Origin: Akkermansiaceae bacterium
GTDB taxonomy: Bacteria > Verrucomicrobiota > Verrucomicrobiia > Verrucomicrobiales > Akkermansiaceae
Direction: 5' to 3'
Assembly (NCBI GenBank): GCA_023301765.1
Contig: JALZUC010000005.1
Location: forward strand, 1 to 46,768
Length of the DNA stretch: 46,768 nt
The position numbers were made by a program, and so were the translations under genes. Under the pieces are notes generated by a model. It was given only the letters and a program-made list of their open reading frames with translations, had not been told where the DNA came from and made no database searches. This document shows, piece by piece, positions 8,697-17,091 of this stretch (the stretch's first letter is position 1; every line of letters begins with the position of its first letter).

Positions 8697-9500
8697 ATGA
8701 GTAATCGCATCGATAGCACCTTCCAAAATTTAGCGACCAGAGGAGAGGCCGCATTCGTGGCCTATGTGAGCGCTGGCGACCCGAGCACTGACTCCTCACT
8801 TGAGGTAATCCGTGCTTTAGCGGACTCCGGGGCAGACATCATTGAACTTGGAGTCCCCTTCTCAGACCCACAGGCAGATGGCATTGTAAATCAGCTTGCT
8901 GCTGAACGCGCACTGGAGGCTGGTATGTCTGTACCGAAGCTAATGACACTTATTGAGAGTTTCAGAAAAACTCACGAAACGCCGATCGTGCTCTTTACTT
9001 ACCTGAATCCTGTTTATGCTTATGGTTATGAAAAATTCCATGCAGATGCCGCAGCAGCCGGCGCAGATGGAATACTGCTCTTAGACCTCCCACCTGACGA
9101 AATTAAGAACAACAAGGAGCTAACCTCCTCTGCGGGCTTAAAGCACATCACTCTGATCTCACCTTCCACGCCACCTCAGCGCATGAAGATGCTGGCAGAA
9201 CAGTCTGAAGGATTCATCTATGCTCTCTCACGCATGGGCGTGACCGGTGCACAAGCTGCGCCATCTGAGGGTATTGACGAACTAGTCAAAACCATCAAAC
9301 AGCACACAGATACCCCCGTGTGCGTAGGATTCGGCATCAATACACCAGAGCAAGCCTGTGCCGTCGCCAGTGTTTCTGACGGTGTAGTCGTAGGTTCTGC
9401 AATAGTTAACCAAGTCGCACAAAACACCTCTAATCCCCAGCTAGCTCAAGTCATTACAGATTTTGCTACCCCTCTTATCCAAGCCTCCAAAGCTACCTAA
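8697..9500 (+). CDS. trpA: Tryptophan synthase alpha subunit
   Basis: A 267-residue TIM-barrel enzyme that cleaves indole-3-glycerol phosphate to indole and glyceraldehyde 3-phosphate; the indole is passed to TrpB. Visible motifs are IIELGVPFSDPQADG (catalytic Glu and Asp), LFTYLNPVYAYGYEKF, DGILLLDLPPDE, and YALSRMGVTGA (phosphate-site loop), all intact. ATG at 8697 gives the normal length. No trpB or other trp gene is in the window; the gene instead heads a lysine/DAP operon, with dapF starting four bases after its stop. Confidence 0.96.
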   Translation: MSNRIDSTFQNLATRGEAAFVAYVSAGDPSTDSSLEVIRALADSGADIIELGVPFSDPQADGIVNQLAAERALEAGMSVPKLMTLIESFRKTHETPIVLFTYLNPVYAYGYEKFHADAAAAGADGILLLDLPPDEIKNNKELTSSAGLKHITLISPSTPPQRMKMLAEQSEGFIYALSRMGVTGAQAAPSEGIDELVKTIKQHTDTPVCVGFGINTPEQACAVASVSDGVVVGSAIVNQVAQNTSNPQLAQVITDFATPLIQASKAT

Positions 9501-9504
9501 TACT

Positions 9505-10317
9505 ATGCAACTTCAATTCCATAAAATGAACGGTGCGGGTAACGACTTCGTTGTTATTGATAACCGTGAACTCGACACCAACCTTGATCGCGGGCAAATC
9601 GCGCGTCTCTGTGATCGCCAGCGTGGTGTAGGCGCAGACGGCCTCCTCGCTGTTGAGCCAGGAGAAAACGGTGCGGATTTTAAATTTCGCTACTACAATG
9701 CGGACGGCGGAGAAGCTGAGATGTGCGGAAATGGTGCTCGCTGCTTTGGTAGGTATACTGCCGCACTCATGAGCGAGGGTACTACTATGGTCACTTTTGA
9801 AACCATCGCCGGCACCCTAAGTGCTGAGCTCATAGGTGATGATGTGAAAATCGCCATGTCTCAGCCCTTTGACCTCGCCATGAATACAGACATCTCTGTA
9901 GATGATCTTGATGCCACCACTCACATCATCAATACTGGTGTGCCACACGCAGTTGCCTTTGTAGCTGATCTAGAAAATATCGATGTCCTTAAACATGGCG
10001 CAGCACTACGCTACCATGACCACTTTTCACCATCTGGTACAAATGTGAACTTTGCAGGTATTGTGGGTGAATCACACATTGCGATACGAACCTATGAGCG
10101 AGGTGTGGAGGGCGAAACTCTTGCTTGTGGCACCGGCATGACAGCGGCAGCCTTAATCCACCATTTACTCACCGGTGCAAGTTCACCTATCAATGTCGAT
10201 GTGCAAGGAGGGGAAACCCTCCAGATCGGCTTTACCCCCGGTGATAACAATACGTTTGCAGACGTCACCCTGACCGGACCTGCCGACTTTGTCTTTGAAG
10301 GCAGCATCTCCATTTAA
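9505..10317 (+). CDS. dapF: Diaminopimelate epimerase
   Basis: A 270-residue PLP-independent racemase that converts LL- to meso-diaminopimelate, the precursor of lysine and of the MurE substrate. Both active-site cysteines are present in their motifs: AEMCGNGARCFGRY in the N-terminal half and LACGTGMTAAA in the C-terminal half. FHKMNGAGNDFVVID at the N terminus is the family opening and sets the start at ATG 9505. It lies four bases after trpA and 36 before dapA, so it is probably co-transcribed. Confidence 0.97.
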   Translation: MQLQFHKMNGAGNDFVVIDNRELDTNLDRGQIARLCDRQRGVGADGLLAVEPGENGADFKFRYYNADGGEAEMCGNGARCFGRYTAALMSEGTTMVTFETIAGTLSAELIGDDVKIAMSQPFDLAMNTDISVDDLDATTHIINTGVPHAVAFVADLENIDVLKHGAALRYHDHFSPSGTNVNFAGIVGESHIAIRTYERGVEGETLACGTGMTAAALIHHLLTGASSPINVDVQGGETLQIGFTPGDNNTFADVTLTGPADFVFEGSISI

Positions 10318-10353
10318 CTTTTTATTTTAAAACCCACTCATACCCATTAAATT

Positions 10354-11232
10354 ATGTTTCAAGGAACTTTTACCGCGCTTATCACCCCTTTCCGTAACGG
10401 CGAAATCGATACGGATGCATTTAGCGCACTTATCGAACGCCAAGTAGCGGCTGGTGTAGATGGCATCGTGCCCTGTGGCACCACTGGCGAGTCCCCCACG
10501 CTCGCACGCGTAGAGCACCTGCGTGTAATCGAGCTTGCCGTTAAATTTGCAGCAGGCCGTGTTAAGGTAGTGGCAGGCACCGGAGCTAACTCCACTGAGG
10601 AGGCTATCGAGCTCACTACTCAGGCGAAGCGCATTGGTGTAGATGGCAGCCTTCAGGTATGCCCATACTATAATAAGCCATCTCAAGAGGGCCTCTATCA
10701 ACACTATAAGGCCATCGCAGCAGCTACAGACCTCCCTATCATGCTTTATAGCATCCCCGGCCGCTCCGTCATCGAAATCGCCGTAGATACCATCGCACGC
10801 CTTGCAGCAGACTGCCCCACTATCATTGCTAATAAAGAAGCTGGCGGAGACCCAGAGCGTGTTACTCAGATCCGAGCCGCACTCCCTGATGACTTCCAGA
10901 TCCTCTCTGGTGATGATCCACTTACCATCGAGTTCATGAAGCGTGGCGCTGTGGGACTTGTCTCGGTAGCTACCAATATTATCCCTGAAGTGATGGCAAA
11001 AATTGTTAAAGCCATGAACGAAGGCCGTACCGCTGACGCTGAGGCTATCCAAGCTGAATATGAGCCTCTCTTCAAATCCCTCATGTCTCTGGATACCAAC
11101 CCAGTGCCAATCAAAAGCGCCGTCGCCCTTCAAGGCCACTGCACCAATGAGCTACGCCTGCCACTAGTCAACTTAAGCCAAGAGAATGAGAGTTCACTGA
11201 AAGGAACCCTCAGTGACTACGGCCTCATCTAA
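10354..11232 (+). CDS. dapA: 4-hydroxy-tetrahydrodipicolinate synthase
   Basis: A 292-residue class I aldolase of the DapA family that condenses pyruvate with aspartate semialdehyde, the first committed step to DAP and lysine. Family motifs are GTTGESPTL near residue 44, the tyrosine region MLYSIPGRSVIEI, and the Schiff-base lysine in IANKEAGGD. ILSGDDPLT and GLVSVATNI follow as expected. Length is normal. It lies in the trpA-dapF-dapA-dapB operon with short gaps and no obvious Shine-Dalgarno sequence. Confidence 0.97.
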   Translation: MFQGTFTALITPFRNGEIDTDAFSALIERQVAAGVDGIVPCGTTGESPTLARVEHLRVIELAVKFAAGRVKVVAGTGANSTEEAIELTTQAKRIGVDGSLQVCPYYNKPSQEGLYQHYKAIAAATDLPIMLYSIPGRSVIEIAVDTIARLAADCPTIIANKEAGGDPERVTQIRAALPDDFQILSGDDPLTIEFMKRGAVGLVSVATNIIPEVMAKIVKAMNEGRTADAEAIQAEYEPLFKSLMSLDTNPVPIKSAVALQGHCTNELRLPLVNLSQENESSLKGTLSDYGLI

Positions 11233-11262
11233 CGCTCTTCACCCTAGAACATAGTAGATATC

Positions 11263-12000
11263 ATGACTAACCTTCTAATCACAGGCCGCAGCGGCCGCAT
11301 GGGAGAAACTCTCATCCAAGCTGGCAAGGAAAATCCAGATACGGAAGTCACCAGCACTCATGATGCCGGTGATGACCTCACCGCTTCTTTTGAAAATATA
11401 AATGCCTGTATTGACTTCACCGTCCACCACTTCACTGGAGAAGTGCTTGATGCTGCTATCGCGTCTAACACACCCTTAGTCATCGGCACCACTGGCCACA
11501 CTGACGAAGAGCGCGCACGCATCACGGAAGCATCTAAGACACTCCCCATCGTCTTTGCGCCAAACTTCTCAGTGGGAGTAAACACCCTCTTCTACCTCAC
11601 TAGAAAAGCTGCGCAGATCCTAGGGAACGACCGCTTTGACATCGAGGTCACAGAAATGCATCACCGGCATAAGATCGATGCACCATCTGGCACCGCCCGT
11701 AGATTGTTAGAAATCCTCAATGAGGAAACAAACACCAGCTATGAAGATGACATCGCCCACGGCAGAGTGGGAAATATCGGAGCCAGAGCCAGCCAAGAAA
11801 TTGGTATGCACACACTCCGCGGAGGTGATGTCGTTGGGGATCACACTGTCATGTTTGCCGCTGACGGGGAACGTATAGAGCTCACCCACAAGGCATCTAG
11901 CCGCATGACCTTTGCCTCTGGAGCTGTCCGCGCAGCCGTATGGCTACAAGACCAGCCTGCTGGACTCTATGACATGCAAGACGTACTAGATCTTAAGTAA
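11263..12000 (+). CDS. dapB: 4-hydroxy-tetrahydrodipicolinate reductase
   Basis: A 245-residue NAD(P)H-dependent reductase acting directly after DapA. It has the N-terminal dinucleotide-binding GRSGRMGETLI, the VIGTTGH and VFAPNFSVGVN segments, and the catalytic signature EMHHRHKIDAPSGTA. The C-terminal HKASSRMTFASGAVRAA block is typical. With dapA and dapF it covers three DAP steps; the middle steps (transaminase or dehydrogenase route) are not in the window. Confidence 0.96.
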   Translation: MTNLLITGRSGRMGETLIQAGKENPDTEVTSTHDAGDDLTASFENINACIDFTVHHFTGEVLDAAIASNTPLVIGTTGHTDEERARITEASKTLPIVFAPNFSVGVNTLFYLTRKAAQILGNDRFDIEVTEMHHRHKIDAPSGTARRLLEILNEETNTSYEDDIAHGRVGNIGARASQEIGMHTLRGGDVVGDHTVMFAADGERIELTHKASSRMTFASGAVRAAVWLQDQPAGLYDMQDVLDLK

Positions 12001-12015
12001 ATCTATCACCATCTC

Positions 12016-12525
12016 ATGGCTCAACGCGTAGGTATCGCCCTCGGCTCAAATATTGGCAACCGGCTCCGGAACCTCCAGCACGCTAGAGACCTCCTACGTC
12101 AGCTCGTACCTGAAGACACCGCCTACGCACAAGCTCCTATCTACCAGTCCGAGCCAGTAGACTGCCCTGATGATTCACCTGATTTCTTTAATACCGTTCT
12201 AGAAATTGATTACATAGGCACTCCCTATGAGTTGTTAGAACACACCCAAGGTATTGAATTTCACTGTGGCCGAAGTATTGTCCACCAGTATAATGCCCCA
12301 CGTATAATCGACCTCGACATCCTCTACTTTGGTAACGAAATAATCAAAGAGACCGTCCTTAATATACCACACCTAGAGATCACAAATCGTCGCTTTGTCC
12401 TACAGCCACTGACAGACATTAGACCTCAGCTAATTCTCCCCGGTGACACCGCCACTATATCTGAGCACCTCCACTATTTAGACTCTGACGAACCAGCACT
12501 ATCTATGGTTCAGTCAGACTGGTAA
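12016..12525 (+). CDS. folK: 2-amino-4-hydroxy-6-hydroxymethyldihydropteridine pyrophosphokinase (HPPK)
   Basis: A 169-residue enzyme that pyrophosphorylates 6-hydroxymethyl-7,8-dihydropterin in folate synthesis. It opens with IALGSNIGNRLRNL, and the HPPK signature appears as NAPRIIDLDILYFG with the metal-binding DLD. IPHLEITNRRFVLQPL is also characteristic. Fifteen bases separate it from dapB and twelve from panB. Other folate-linked genes in the window are thyA and folA. Confidence 0.93.
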   Translation: MAQRVGIALGSNIGNRLRNLQHARDLLRQLVPEDTAYAQAPIYQSEPVDCPDDSPDFFNTVLEIDYIGTPYELLEHTQGIEFHCGRSIVHQYNAPRIIDLDILYFGNEIIKETVLNIPHLEITNRRFVLQPLTDIRPQLILPGDTATISEHLHYLDSDEPALSMVQSDW

Positions 12526-12537
12526 CCCCCTCACACA

Positions 12538-13308
12538 GTGAACTCTAACGAAAAATCCAATACTATCTCCAAGCTCAAAGGCCACCGTAACATAACTATG
12601 CTAACGGCCTATGACTACCCTACAGCAAGACTGTTAGATGAAGCTCAGATCGATATCCTCCTCGTCGGTGACTCCCTTGGCATGGTTGTCCTAGGCTTCC
12701 CTGACACCACTCATGTCACCCTAGACATGATGTTGCATCATACTGCGGCTGTTGCCAGAGGTGTAAAAAACGCACTCATCGTTGGTGACATGCCCATCCA
12801 CAGCTACAACACTCCAGAGCAGGCCACGCACACAGCTCAGGCACTTGTTAAAGCTGGTGCTGATGTAGTGAAGCTAGAAGGAGGCATTAGTCAGGTAGAA
12901 AAGGTCAAAGCAATCGTCTCCGCCGGTATCCCCGTCATGGGGCACCATGGCATGCTGCCACAGCGAGTTCTAGAAGAAGGCGGCTATAAGAAAAAAGGCA
13001 AAACCGAGGCAGAATCTGAAGCTATCATCAAAGGCGCTCTCGCACTACAAGAGGCTGGCTGCTTCGCCATCGTACTAGAAAGCGTCATCCCCAGCCTAGC
13101 TGAGAAAGTCACTAGCACACTGAGTATCCCCACCATAGGGATCGGCTGCAGAGCTAAAGCCGGAGAGCAAACATGTGATGGTGAGGTTGCCGTAATCACG
13201 GACATCGTAGGCTCTTATCCATGGTTTGTTCCTCCCTTTGCTACTCAACGTGCTGATATAGCCGGAGAGATTACTCGCGCCGCCCGTGAATACATAAAAA
13301 GCGTTTAA
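12538..13308 (+). CDS. panB: 3-methyl-2-oxobutanoate hydroxymethyltransferase
   Basis: A 256-residue TIM-barrel enzyme that transfers a hydroxymethyl group from methylene-THF to ketoisovalerate, the first step to pantothenate. Motifs are TMLTAYDYPTARLLDEA, DILLVGDSLGMVVLG, KLEGG, and GHHGMLPQ, plus the end segment IGIGCRAKAGEQTCDGEV. The start is a GTG at 12538; the first in-frame ATG would remove the N-terminal strand and leave MLTAYD at the very start, so GTG is preferred. It sits next to folK, and both touch C1/folate metabolism. Confidence 0.95.
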   Translation: MNSNEKSNTISKLKGHRNITMLTAYDYPTARLLDEAQIDILLVGDSLGMVVLGFPDTTHVTLDMMLHHTAAVARGVKNALIVGDMPIHSYNTPEQATHTAQALVKAGADVVKLEGGISQVEKVKAIVSAGIPVMGHHGMLPQRVLEEGGYKKKGKTEAESEAIIKGALALQEAGCFAIVLESVIPSLAEKVTSTLSIPTIGIGCRAKAGEQTCDGEVAVITDIVGSYPWFVPPFATQRADIAGEITRAAREYIKSV

Positions 13309-13323
13309 CTCTCCCCGCTCACC

Positions 13324-13728
13324 ATGCCGTCCCCAGATAAAATAGCTGCTCTGGAAGCAAGGATGGCAGGCTTAGGCATCACAGAGGATACTCTTACTGA
13401 AAAATTCATTCAAGGCAGCGGCAGCGGCGGTCAAAAAGTTAATAAAACCGCCTCCTGTGTTTACCTAAAACACAGCATCAGCGGCATCGAAGTCAAATGC
13501 CAGCAGCAGCGCTCACGGGAGCTAAACCGCTTTATCGCTAGACGTGAGCTCTGCGAGCGACTGGAAGAAATCCGCGATGGTAAAAAGTCTGCTCGACAGC
13601 AAGCTCATGAAAAAATCCGCCGTCAGAAACGCCGCCGGTCTAGACGATCCAAAAACCGTATGCTCGATGACAAAACAAAACAGGCGGACAAGAAAAATCT
13701 CCGTAAGCCCCCTGGTAAAAACGACTAA
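13324..13728 (+). CDS. Stand-alone GGQ-domain release-factor-like protein
   Basis: A 134-residue protein containing only the peptidyl-tRNA hydrolase domain of class I release factors. The GGQ loop is QGSGSGGQKVNKT (about residues 36-48) and the C-terminal third is strongly basic (KIRRQKRRRSRRSKN). It lacks codon-recognition domains 2/4, so it cannot read stop codons in the RF1/RF2 way. Families with this layout (ArfB/YaeJ, bacterial MTRFR/C12orf65-like proteins) rescue stalled ribosomes or act on large-subunit peptidyl-tRNA. The subfamily cannot be fixed by eye. It is the last gene of the trpA operon. Confidence 0.85.
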   Translation: MPSPDKIAALEARMAGLGITEDTLTEKFIQGSGSGGQKVNKTASCVYLKHSISGIEVKCQQQRSRELNRFIARRELCERLEEIRDGKKSARQQAHEKIRRQKRRRSRRSKNRMLDDKTKQADKKNLRKPPGKND

Positions 13729-13742
13729 CACGCTAGAACTAG

Positions 13743-16043
13743 CTATATCGACTTAGTAAAGTTTTTGCGCACTCTGCGCTTCTGCCTCTTTAGATCTGTC
13801 TTCACCTTATAAAGCTTCAGAGACAGCCGCTGAAAAAGGGTAAATTTCTTCTTAAGCCGCCCCATGTATTTGGTCATCACGATCTCCTGTAGAGGTTGAT
13901 CTAACTTCAAGATAAGGCGCTTTAGATCTGCCATGCGCTGATTGATAGCCAGACCTTTTCTCCCACATCGCATGCGGGCCGTATCAATGAGTGAGAAACC
14001 TACCTTACCGTCCTTACAACTCTCTACTAGAAGATTCCCCACTGAGAGATCTCTAAAGCAGCAGCCCTTGCCATGCAGGCGTAGTAAAAACTCTACTAAC
14101 TGATCTGAAAACGAATCAAAGGAAACTCCCTCTACCTCTGTGTGCCCCTGCGAGTATTGGTTGAAAAATTTCTTAGTGGAAAACTCATCTGACACATGGT
14201 CACAGATAAACCAATTGCTCATCATGTCTGAAGATTTTTTGCTCTCGAAGTAGGCTACACAGCCTGGCGTCCCTATGCTACGCCTCATTAGTTCCGCAGT
14301 ACCATTCCAGCTTCTTAGAGATTTGGAGGGTTTATTTCTATCGAGAATTTTTTTATTAAATGCTAAGCGGCGAGGTTTTTTAACCACTAAAAATCGGTTG
14401 ATATCACGTGGATCAATCACCTTCCAGACAGCGTTACGTGACTTCCGCAGGCTTGCCTGTTCTTTATTTTGAGCGATAGCCTCAGGGCCTAGATTATTAG
14501 CCAGCACATTAGCCTCTTTACGCGAACGAGCACGAATTACCCCGCGCCATTTATCTGTATTATAATCATAGTGCCGGTAGCCGTCTAACATAGGCGTTGC
14601 CACTAGATTAGGCACAATACCTGCAGTATGACTCACCGCCGGGCGATGATTCTCTTTCCATACAAAAATGGCCACAGACTGTGATAGGAAATCTGGTCTT
14701 TCTTCATCAAGTTCACCCGTCTGGGTATACACTTCTGAGAGCGCCTCTAAATCCCTAACAGAATAACAGTCAGTCACTCTCGCCAACTGGCTGTTCTTCG
14801 TCCAGCCAATGTGGATGATCTGCCCGTCTTTTAAAAACTCGTGAATTTCTACCCCTTCCTTAGCACAGCGAACAGCTTCAAACTGAGCTCCACTCAGAAA
14901 AGAATTAATAGCTTTAAAAACATAAAAAGCGGGCCTTATTCTCCAGCTTTCAGGAGATCCTGGGATATGGTCATGTAGTGCTACGATATCCAGCTCAGAA
15001 GACTTGGGAACCACGCCAGTACCATCATCTAACAGACCTTCACGGGCACTAATAAGCGGCCCCCAGTAAACTCGTTCAAATGCGCGTTGACTAAAGCTGA
15101 TCGTAAAATAGCGAGGGATATAATCTGCCATTTGCTCTTCTACATCATCACTATATCGCCGAATACGAGGGAGAGTCCAAAATGCGCTCGTAGACCAGTT
15201 TTTTTTCACTTCAAAGCTCTCTGCTATGGCTCCTAGTAAACGAATTTTTTTCTTTAGATCATACCCATGCAGTTTTTTAAATCTCTTACCTAGAATCTTA
15301 GTATCTAGATTTTCAGGCTCACTAGCACGCTCTGCAAAAAGGTTATTCGAGTGAATATCCGGTAAAACATTGCGATTTTTGAGCATTCCTAACAACGCGG
15401 CATTATAAATCGGCTCAAAATCTGTGACATTAGGCCCTACCAGAGTAACACCTCTCTCTCGCACCTCTTTATATGCAGATTCCCATGCCGCAAAGAATCC
15501 ATCCAGAGTATACCGCGTCCATTTTGCACGATTAATCGTAGAACCAATCTCTACTGCCTCAATACGTGTTAAAAAATGATCTAGACTCTGTTTTACAAAA
15601 TTCACCCAGTCACCCAGAGCTGCTGGCGCTGGCATTTTCTCTGCCTCCGAAAGCGGCTGAATAAGGTGTAGTAGCACTCCTACTTCCATATCACGTAGAC
15701 CATCCACTAGCTCATCCGCACGAGCTAAGTCATGCGTATAAGTTAAATCTAGCCTCACACTCTTAACTCCAAGCTCATTGATTAGCTCCAGCACTCTGGC
15801 GCAGGCTACTGTATTATCAGGAACAGCTACCCCTACCCCCATAGCACGGTTTGAAATAACACGGGGGGCCGTCTCAGAAGACTCCGCTGACAGATCGTAA
15901 AGAAGTGGACATATCCCCTTAGCTCCCTCTCTAAAAAATTCAAAATCGATGCTGCTAGGAGCTGGTAAATTTACCAATCTATACTTCTGTGATCCAGAAA
16001 AAGCTTCCTCTTGAGCTAGATGGAAATCCTTCTTATCAGGCAT
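13743..16043 (-). CDS. Glycoside-hydrolase-like barrel fused to a Kdo/LPS-kinase-like domain
   Basis: A 766-residue protein without a signal peptide. Residues about 60-390 resemble a clan-A (GH39-like) TIM barrel with its closing segment (RPAFYVFKAINSFLSGA, about 370-386). The place where such enzymes carry the Asn-Glu acid/base reads E165-I-G-S-T169, so the catalytic Glu seems absent. The C-terminal part (about 530-766) resembles the WaaP/KdkA/InaA family of protein-kinase-fold sugar kinases: a catalytic loop FRDLSVGNLL (D665, N670) and a metal-binding IDTAR (D687), ending in a basic tail. It may phosphorylate an envelope sugar while the barrel binds glycan; that is inference. It is convergent with the RF-like gene. 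Confidence 0.7.
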   Translation of the reverse strand: MPDKKDFHLAQEEAFSGSQKYRLVNLPAPSSIDFEFFREGAKGICPLLYDLSAESSETAPRVISNRAMGVGVAVPDNTVACARVLELINELGVKSVRLDLTYTHDLARADELVDGLRDMEVGVLLHLIQPLSEAEKMPAPAALGDWVNFVKQSLDHFLTRIEAVEIGSTINRAKWTRYTLDGFFAAWESAYKEVRERGVTLVGPNVTDFEPIYNAALLGMLKNRNVLPDIHSNNLFAERASEPENLDTKILGKRFKKLHGYDLKKKIRLLGAIAESFEVKKNWSTSAFWTLPRIRRYSDDVEEQMADYIPRYFTISFSQRAFERVYWGPLISAREGLLDDGTGVVPKSSELDIVALHDHIPGSPESWRIRPAFYVFKAINSFLSGAQFEAVRCAKEGVEIHEFLKDGQIIHIGWTKNSQLARVTDCYSVRDLEALSEVYTQTGELDEERPDFLSQSVAIFVWKENHRPAVSHTAGIVPNLVATPMLDGYRHYDYNTDKWRGVIRARSRKEANVLANNLGPEAIAQNKEQASLRKSRNAVWKVIDPRDINRFLVVKKPRRLAFNKKILDRNKPSKSLRSWNGTAELMRRSIGTPGCVAYFESKKSSDMMSNWFICDHVSDEFSTKKFFNQYSQGHTEVEGVSFDSFSDQLVEFLLRLHGKGCCFRDLSVGNLLVESCKDGKVGFSLIDTARMRCGRKGLAINQRMADLKRLILKLDQPLQEIVMTKYMGRLKKKFTLFQRLSLKLYKVKTDLKRQKRRVRKNFTKSI

Positions 16044-16260
16044 AACAACAGTGTCGGTGAATTCTCATTGTGCGGGTATATAGCATGCCACAAGAGAATA
16101 CAAAAACACGGCTGAATTCACATCTCAGGACACTCCAGTTGATTTCGCAGTTCTCTATCCGTTTGGCAAGCTCATTCCTATTACACGCCACACAGATCTA
16201 TTTCGCGTAGCGCTACTGATTTCCTTGCCTAATTGTCTCTATTTCTCCACCCTTAGTCCC

Positions 16261-17070
16261 ATGCAGCAGTATCATGACCTTCTCACCGATGTGCTCGAAA
16301 ACGGTGAATCACGCACTGATCGCACAGGCACAGGTACACTCTCTGTATTTGGCCGCCAGTCATGTTATGACCTCCGTGAAGGATTCCCCTGTATCACCAC
16401 TAAAAAGCTTCATCTCCGCTCCATCATTCATGAGCTTCTATGGTTTCTAAAAGGTGATACCAATATTGCCTACCTCAAGGAGAACAAAGTCCGTATCTGG
16501 GACGAATGGGCTGATGAAAATGGTGAACTTGGCCCCGTGTATGGCCAGCAGTGGCGCAGCTGGGAGGGTGACGATGGTGAAGTCATTGACCAGATCTCAC
16601 GTCTCATAGATAGCCTGAAAAACAACCCTCATTCACGCCGGCACCTCGTCTCCGCATGGAATGTAGGTAAGGTGGATAAAATGGCACTCCCGCCCTGCCA
16701 CATGCTATTTCAGTTCTACGTGCATGATATAGACTCAGAAAAACCAGGTCTCTCATGTCAGCTCTACCAGCGTAGTGCAGACCTCTTTCTAGGTGTCCCC
16801 TTTAATATCGCCTCCTACGCGCTACTTACCATGATGGTAGCTCAAGTATGCGGCTATGAAGCCCGTAACTTTGTCCACTCCTTCGGAGATCTCCACCTCT
16901 ACCAGAATCATCTAGATCAAGCACAACTACAGCTTAAACGTAAGCCGAAGAAGCTACCTACCATGTGGATCAATCCTGATGTCACAGACATCCTCAGCTT
17001 TACTGGCGATGACTTTGAACTCCAAGACTATGAGCCAGACCCTCATATTAAAGCCCAAGTCTCTGTTTAA
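16261..17070 (+). CDS. thyA: Thymidylate synthase
   Basis: A 269-residue enzyme that methylates dUMP to dTMP using methylene-THF and yields dihydrofolate. It opens with [23 protein letters not shown]. The catalytic cysteine is in [11 protein letters not shown] and the substrate loop is [20 protein letters not shown]; the C terminus is HPHI-like ([10 protein letters not shown]). ATG at 16261 fits the family; an in-frame TTG at 16225 would add 12 unrelated residues. It is the first gene of a thyA-SPFH-folA run; FolA recycles the DHF made here. Confidence 0.97.
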   Translation: MQQYHDLLTDVLENGESRTDRTGTGTLSVFGRQSCYDLREGFPCITTKKLHLRSIIHELLWFLKGDTNIAYLKENKVRIWDEWADENGELGPVYGQQWRSWEGDDGEVIDQISRLIDSLKNNPHSRRHLVSAWNVGKVDKMALPPCHMLFQFYVHDIDSEKPGLSCQLYQRSADLFLGVPFNIASYALLTMMVAQVCGYEARNFVHSFGDLHLYQNHLDQAQLQLKRKPKKLPTMWINPDVTDILSFTGDDFELQDYEPDPHIKAQVSV

Positions 17071-17091
17071 CCCCCCTCCTAATCCAAAACC

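Noticed and set aside
10327-11139. A 270-codon open frame antisense to dapA
   Set aside because: It lies wholly opposite a well-supported dapA gene, its protein has no family features, and long antisense frames are expected from dapA codon bias.
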